Positions 62,264 to 64,000 of a stretch of 64,000 nt of DNA are shown one piece after another. The translations under genes were made by a program, and so were the position numbers. The notes below the pieces were generated by a model. That model was not told the DNA's origin. It saw only the letters and a list, made by a program, of their open reading frames with translations, and did no database searches. Source of the stretch: Paraburkholderia sabiae (GTDB lineage: Bacteria > Pseudomonadota > Gammaproteobacteria > Burkholderiales > Burkholderiaceae); assembly GCF_030412785.1 (NCBI RefSeq), contig NZ_CP125296.1, forward strand, positions 1,116,001 to 1,180,000, given 5' to 3'. The stretch's first letter is position 1. Each line of letters opens with the position of its first letter.

Positions 62264-62917
62264 ATGCTGGACTACGAGAACGCCGGTGCTGGCGGGATTC
62301 CCGTCTTCACCTGTGACCGGTGCGGGCAGCGCGTTCCCGGTGACGATCCCGGCCATGCGGAGAAGCAGTCGCTGGCGTGGCGCACGGGAGCGCATTCCGT
62401 ATTCGGCGACAGGAAGAACGTGCGGATCGACCTGTGCCAGCACTGCGTGCGCGATGTGCTGGGGGCATGGCTGAAGATTTCTGATCGGCCGACGGAGGAC
62501 GATGTGCGCGCGTCCAGATCGGGCTTCAACGCGGACCTGCTTGCGAGGCGCTGGCCTGACAGTACGCGGGTCGCGGCGCGTCTGGGGGTGTCGCCGGAGG
62601 AGGCGCCGGCGTATGTGTACCGCCTGCGCGCGGACGGCCTGATCCTGGGCGTGTGGAGTTCGTCGCGCGACCGTTATGTGTATCCCGACTTCCAGTTCGA
62701 CCGCGCGGGACGTCCGTATCCCGTGGTCGCCCGGCTGCTCGCGATCCTGCCTGACGGCGGGTGGCATAAAGGGGGCTGGGACCGAGCGGGATGGCTTTAC
62801 TGGCCGCACAGGAAGCTGGGCGGAGAAAAGCCGGCTGAGGTATTTGCCGTCAGTCCGCAGCGGGTGATCGATCTCGCGGTTGAGGAGTTCAGGCAGCCGC
62901 GGGATGAGGCATGGTGA
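62264..62917 (+). CDS. zinc-ribbon protein with antitoxin-like C-terminus
   Basis: A 217-residue protein starting MLDYENAGAGGIP behind GGGAGA. The N-terminal zinc ribbon has CDRCGQ and LCQHCV (CxxC...CxxC, about 17-65). The middle is helix-turn-helix-like (LARRWPDSTRVAARLGVSPEEAPAYVYRL in parts), then YVYPDFQFD. The end GWLYWPHRKLGGEKPAEVF...VIDLAVEEF follows the W..P...LGG..P pattern of the MbcA/ParS/Xre toxin-binding domain. A frameshifted relative lies at 8736-9225. It has the 19-bp element in its leader. A regulatory role is inferred; no RES-type toxin is visible nearby. Confidence 0.65.
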   Translation: MLDYENAGAGGIPVFTCDRCGQRVPGDDPGHAEKQSLAWRTGAHSVFGDRKNVRIDLCQHCVRDVLGAWLKISDRPTEDDVRASRSGFNADLLARRWPDSTRVAARLGVSPEEAPAYVYRLRADGLILGVWSSSRDRYVYPDFQFDRAGRPYPVVARLLAILPDGGWHKGGWDRAGWLYWPHRKLGGEKPAEVFAVSPQRVIDLAVEEFRQPRDEAW

Positions 62918-62964
62918 GGCGCGCGGAGCATGGTGGTGTGCACATTTCGTTCAGAAGGAAGGTG

Positions 62965-63282
62965 ATGGCGCGCGAGTCAATCCGTGACACCGCGAGCGCC
63001 GGGGACGGGGACCGTGCGCGGCCATCCGGTGCACGCGCCGCGCAGGGCCGACGGGAACGGGAGATCGCGGCGCTGGTGCGACTGGTGCGGACGATCGTCG
63101 ACGAATCGGGGGATCCGGCGATGGCGAAAGCGTTCGACGCTGCGGCGTGGCTGGAAGGGTGGCTGCAACAACCGAATCCCGCGCTCGGGGGAGAATTGCC
63201 ATCTGCCTGGCTGGGACGCGCCGGCGGCCCCGATGTGCTGCGCGCGCTGATCATGCGGGCGCAGAGCGGCGCGTATGCCTGA
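62965..63282 (+). CDS. MbcA/ParS/Xre antitoxin-domain protein
   Basis: A 105-residue protein beginning MARESIRDTASAGDG behind AGAAGGAAGG. The C-terminal half carries the canonical domain: AAWLEGWLQQPNPALGG, then LPSAWLGRAGGPDVLRALIMRAQSGAYA. In known systems this domain binds a RES-type NAD-degrading toxin. Here the usual N-terminal Xre HTH is replaced by a low-complexity charged stretch, and no toxin gene is present, so it may work with the preceding zinc-ribbon protein, whose stop it nearly touches. ATG 62911 is an in-frame alternative without a good ribosome site. Confidence 0.65.
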   Translation: MARESIRDTASAGDGDRARPSGARAAQGRREREIAALVRLVRTIVDESGDPAMAKAFDAAAWLEGWLQQPNPALGGELPSAWLGRAGGPDVLRALIMRAQSGAYA

Positions 63283-63297
63283 CTGATATCCGTTTAA

Positions 63298-63326
63298 TTG
63301 ACATCCTGTACGCAGTCCTGATTAAT
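63298..63326 (+). promoter_or_regulatory. putative metG leader promoter
   Basis: TTGACA (63298-63303), 17-nt spacer, ATTAAT (63321-63326): near-consensus sigma-70 promoter. The start would be near 63333, 27 nt before the leader peptide ATG. Confidence 0.7.
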
Positions 63327-63359
63327 CACCATTTCGACAACGAGTAGAGATCGTTCACC

Positions 63360-63437
63360 ATGTCTGCCCGCAATCTTTCCGTTTCATCCGTTCAGTCGAT
63401 GCGCATGCCCCAGGCAGGATCACCACCCGGGCGCTGA
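63360..63437 (+). CDS. methionine-containing leader peptide
   Basis: A 25-residue peptide, MSARNLSVSSVQSMRMPQAG then SPPGR, preceded by GAGTAGAGA. Two Met codons (SMRM) lie just before a Pro-rich end, and an intrinsic terminator starts 17 nt after the stop. The layout is that of a transcription attenuator responding to charged tRNA-Met. The Met signal is weak (two codons), so confidence is lower than for the Thr leader. Confidence 0.55.
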   Translation: MSARNLSVSSVQSMRMPQAGSPPGR

Positions 63438-63454
63438 GGGCTTTGTTTATCCAT

Positions 63455-63482
63455 AAAAGGGACGCCACGGGGCGTCCCTTTT
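63455..63482 (+). terminator. attenuator terminator before metG
   Basis: AAAAGGGACGCC, loop ACGG, GGCGTCCCTTTT with further T: a strong intrinsic terminator between the leader peptide and the metG start, leaving about 22 nt including the ribosome site GAGGGG. Confidence 0.85.
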
Positions 63483-63504
63483 TGCTTGATGAGGGGAAAA
63501 CGTC

Positions 63505-64000
63505 ATGACGTATCGTTACATCACGACGCCGATCTACTACGTGAACGACCGGCCGCACCTGGGACACGCGTACGCGAGCATCCACGCCGACATCATGGCG
63601 CGCTACCTGCGTGCGGCGGGCCATCAGGTTGTGCTGCTCACAGGTGCCGACGAACACGGCGAGAAGATCGCGAAGGCGGCGATGCAGGCGAACGAGGCGC
63701 CGGACGCATTCGCGCAACGCCATGCACGCAGCTTTGAAGACGCATGGCGGCGCCTGGCGGTGGGGTCGGATGTGTTTGTGCGCACGAGTTCCGCGGCGCA
63801 CTCGCGGGTGGTGTCGGCGTGTCTGACCCGGTTGTACGAGGCGGGCGAGATCTATCTGGCTGACTACGAAGGGCTGTACTCGGTGGGCCAGGAGCGGTTC
63901 GTGACAGAGAAGGAACTGGTGAACGGCAAACTGCCCGAGGACCGTGAGCCGCCCGTTGTGCGTCGCGAGTCGAATTACTTTTTCCGGATGGAGGTGCATC
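63505..64000 (+). CDS. metG: methionyl-tRNA synthetase, 5' part
   Basis: The first 165 codons of a class I MetRS that charges tRNA-Met; the gene runs off the window. The start MTYRYITTPIYYVNDRPHLG includes the HIGH-type motif (HLGH at 17-20), followed by LLTGADEHGEKIAKAA, which binds methionine and ATP, and YLADYEGLYSVGQERF at the connective-domain position. In the latter the zinc-knuckle Cys residues are absent, as in several bacterial MetRS. GAGGGGAAAA lies before the ATG. An attenuated, possibly second copy of the enzyme, comparable to the thrS copy at 13262. Confidence 0.9.
   Translation, partial: MTYRYITTPIYYVNDRPHLGHAYASIHADIMARYLRAAGHQVVLLTGADEHGEKIAKAAMQANEAPDAFAQRHARSFEDAWRRLAVGSDVFVRTSSAAHSRVVSACLTRLYEAGEIYLADYEGLYSVGQERFVTEKELVNGKLPEDREPPVVRRESNYFFRMEVH

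Overview
The window reads like an accessory region of a high-GC betaproteobacterium of the Burkholderiaceae (Paraburkholderia, Caballeronia or Burkholderia type). The basis is the overall codon and base character, a two-partner secretion locus in the A-I-...-B order known from Burkholderia, a PHB depolymerase, an integrase of the DUF3701 type common in that group, and LysR/LysE/EamA neighbours. This is inference from gene content; no 16S or housekeeping marker lies in the window. I see no tRNA, rRNA or CRISPR array.

Region 1 (1-13261) is a Tn7-like/Tn5053-like transposition region. It holds a TnsB/TniA-type DDE transposase, a TnsC/TniB-type AAA+ ATPase and a large DUF3701 tyrosine-recombinase-like protein whose nucleophile position is Phe. 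About 6 kb further on lies a TniQ protein with four Cys/His zinc pairs. Between them are small, mostly unknown genes: an XRE regulator, two HAD proteins of the RNA-repair (SAK) type, a frameshifted relative of a gene at the far end of the window, and a deletion remnant of a second tniQ. A 19-bp element, CCACGGCATTTACGACCCA, recurs five times at the 5' side of these genes (four here, one at 62126) and, in three copies, sits a fixed 10 nt after a -10-like GGTATGRT. A perfect 39-bp palindrome follows tniQ.

Region 2 (13262-27050) starts with a short, frameshifted threonyl-tRNA synthetase copy behind a leader peptide carrying six consecutive Thr codons and an attenuator hairpin. Then come a PHB-depolymerase-type esterase, a leftward operon (membrane protein, GH13 amylase-like protein, beta-propeller with a C-terminal lectin-like domain), an animal-type haem peroxidase, a membrane-anchored patatin and a small membrane protein.

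Region 3 (27340-38342) looks like a defence/conflict island: an HNH nuclease paired with a PD-(D/E)XK nuclease, a lipoprotein, a tightly overlapped three-gene ABC-3C system (Cap4-like nuclease, middle component, DUF3732 ATPase) and an Avs-like nuclease-STAND-helical-repeat protein. A VanX-type dipeptidase is coupled to a doubly frameshifted peptidoglycan amidase.

Region 4 (38722-54864) carries an ester cyclase and a two-partner secretion locus: a 2703-aa haemagglutinin/CdiA-like exoprotein, a 41-residue single-TM ORF in the immunity position, a second 678-aa TpsA, the TpsB transporter and a PpiC-type periplasmic chaperone. An IS1182-family element with visible terminal repeats closes it.

Region 5 (54944-64000) has EamA and LysE exporters facing a LysR regulator, a frameshifted LRAT-like hydrolase, a collagen-repeat lipoprotein, a coiled-coil membrane protein and two proteins related to the MbcA/ParS/Xre antitoxin fold. 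It ends with the 5' part of a methionyl-tRNA synthetase gene preceded by its own Met-containing leader peptide and attenuator. Five reading-frame breaks in the window sit in short homopolymers or a GC repeat, so either decay or indel errors in the assembly should be kept in mind.
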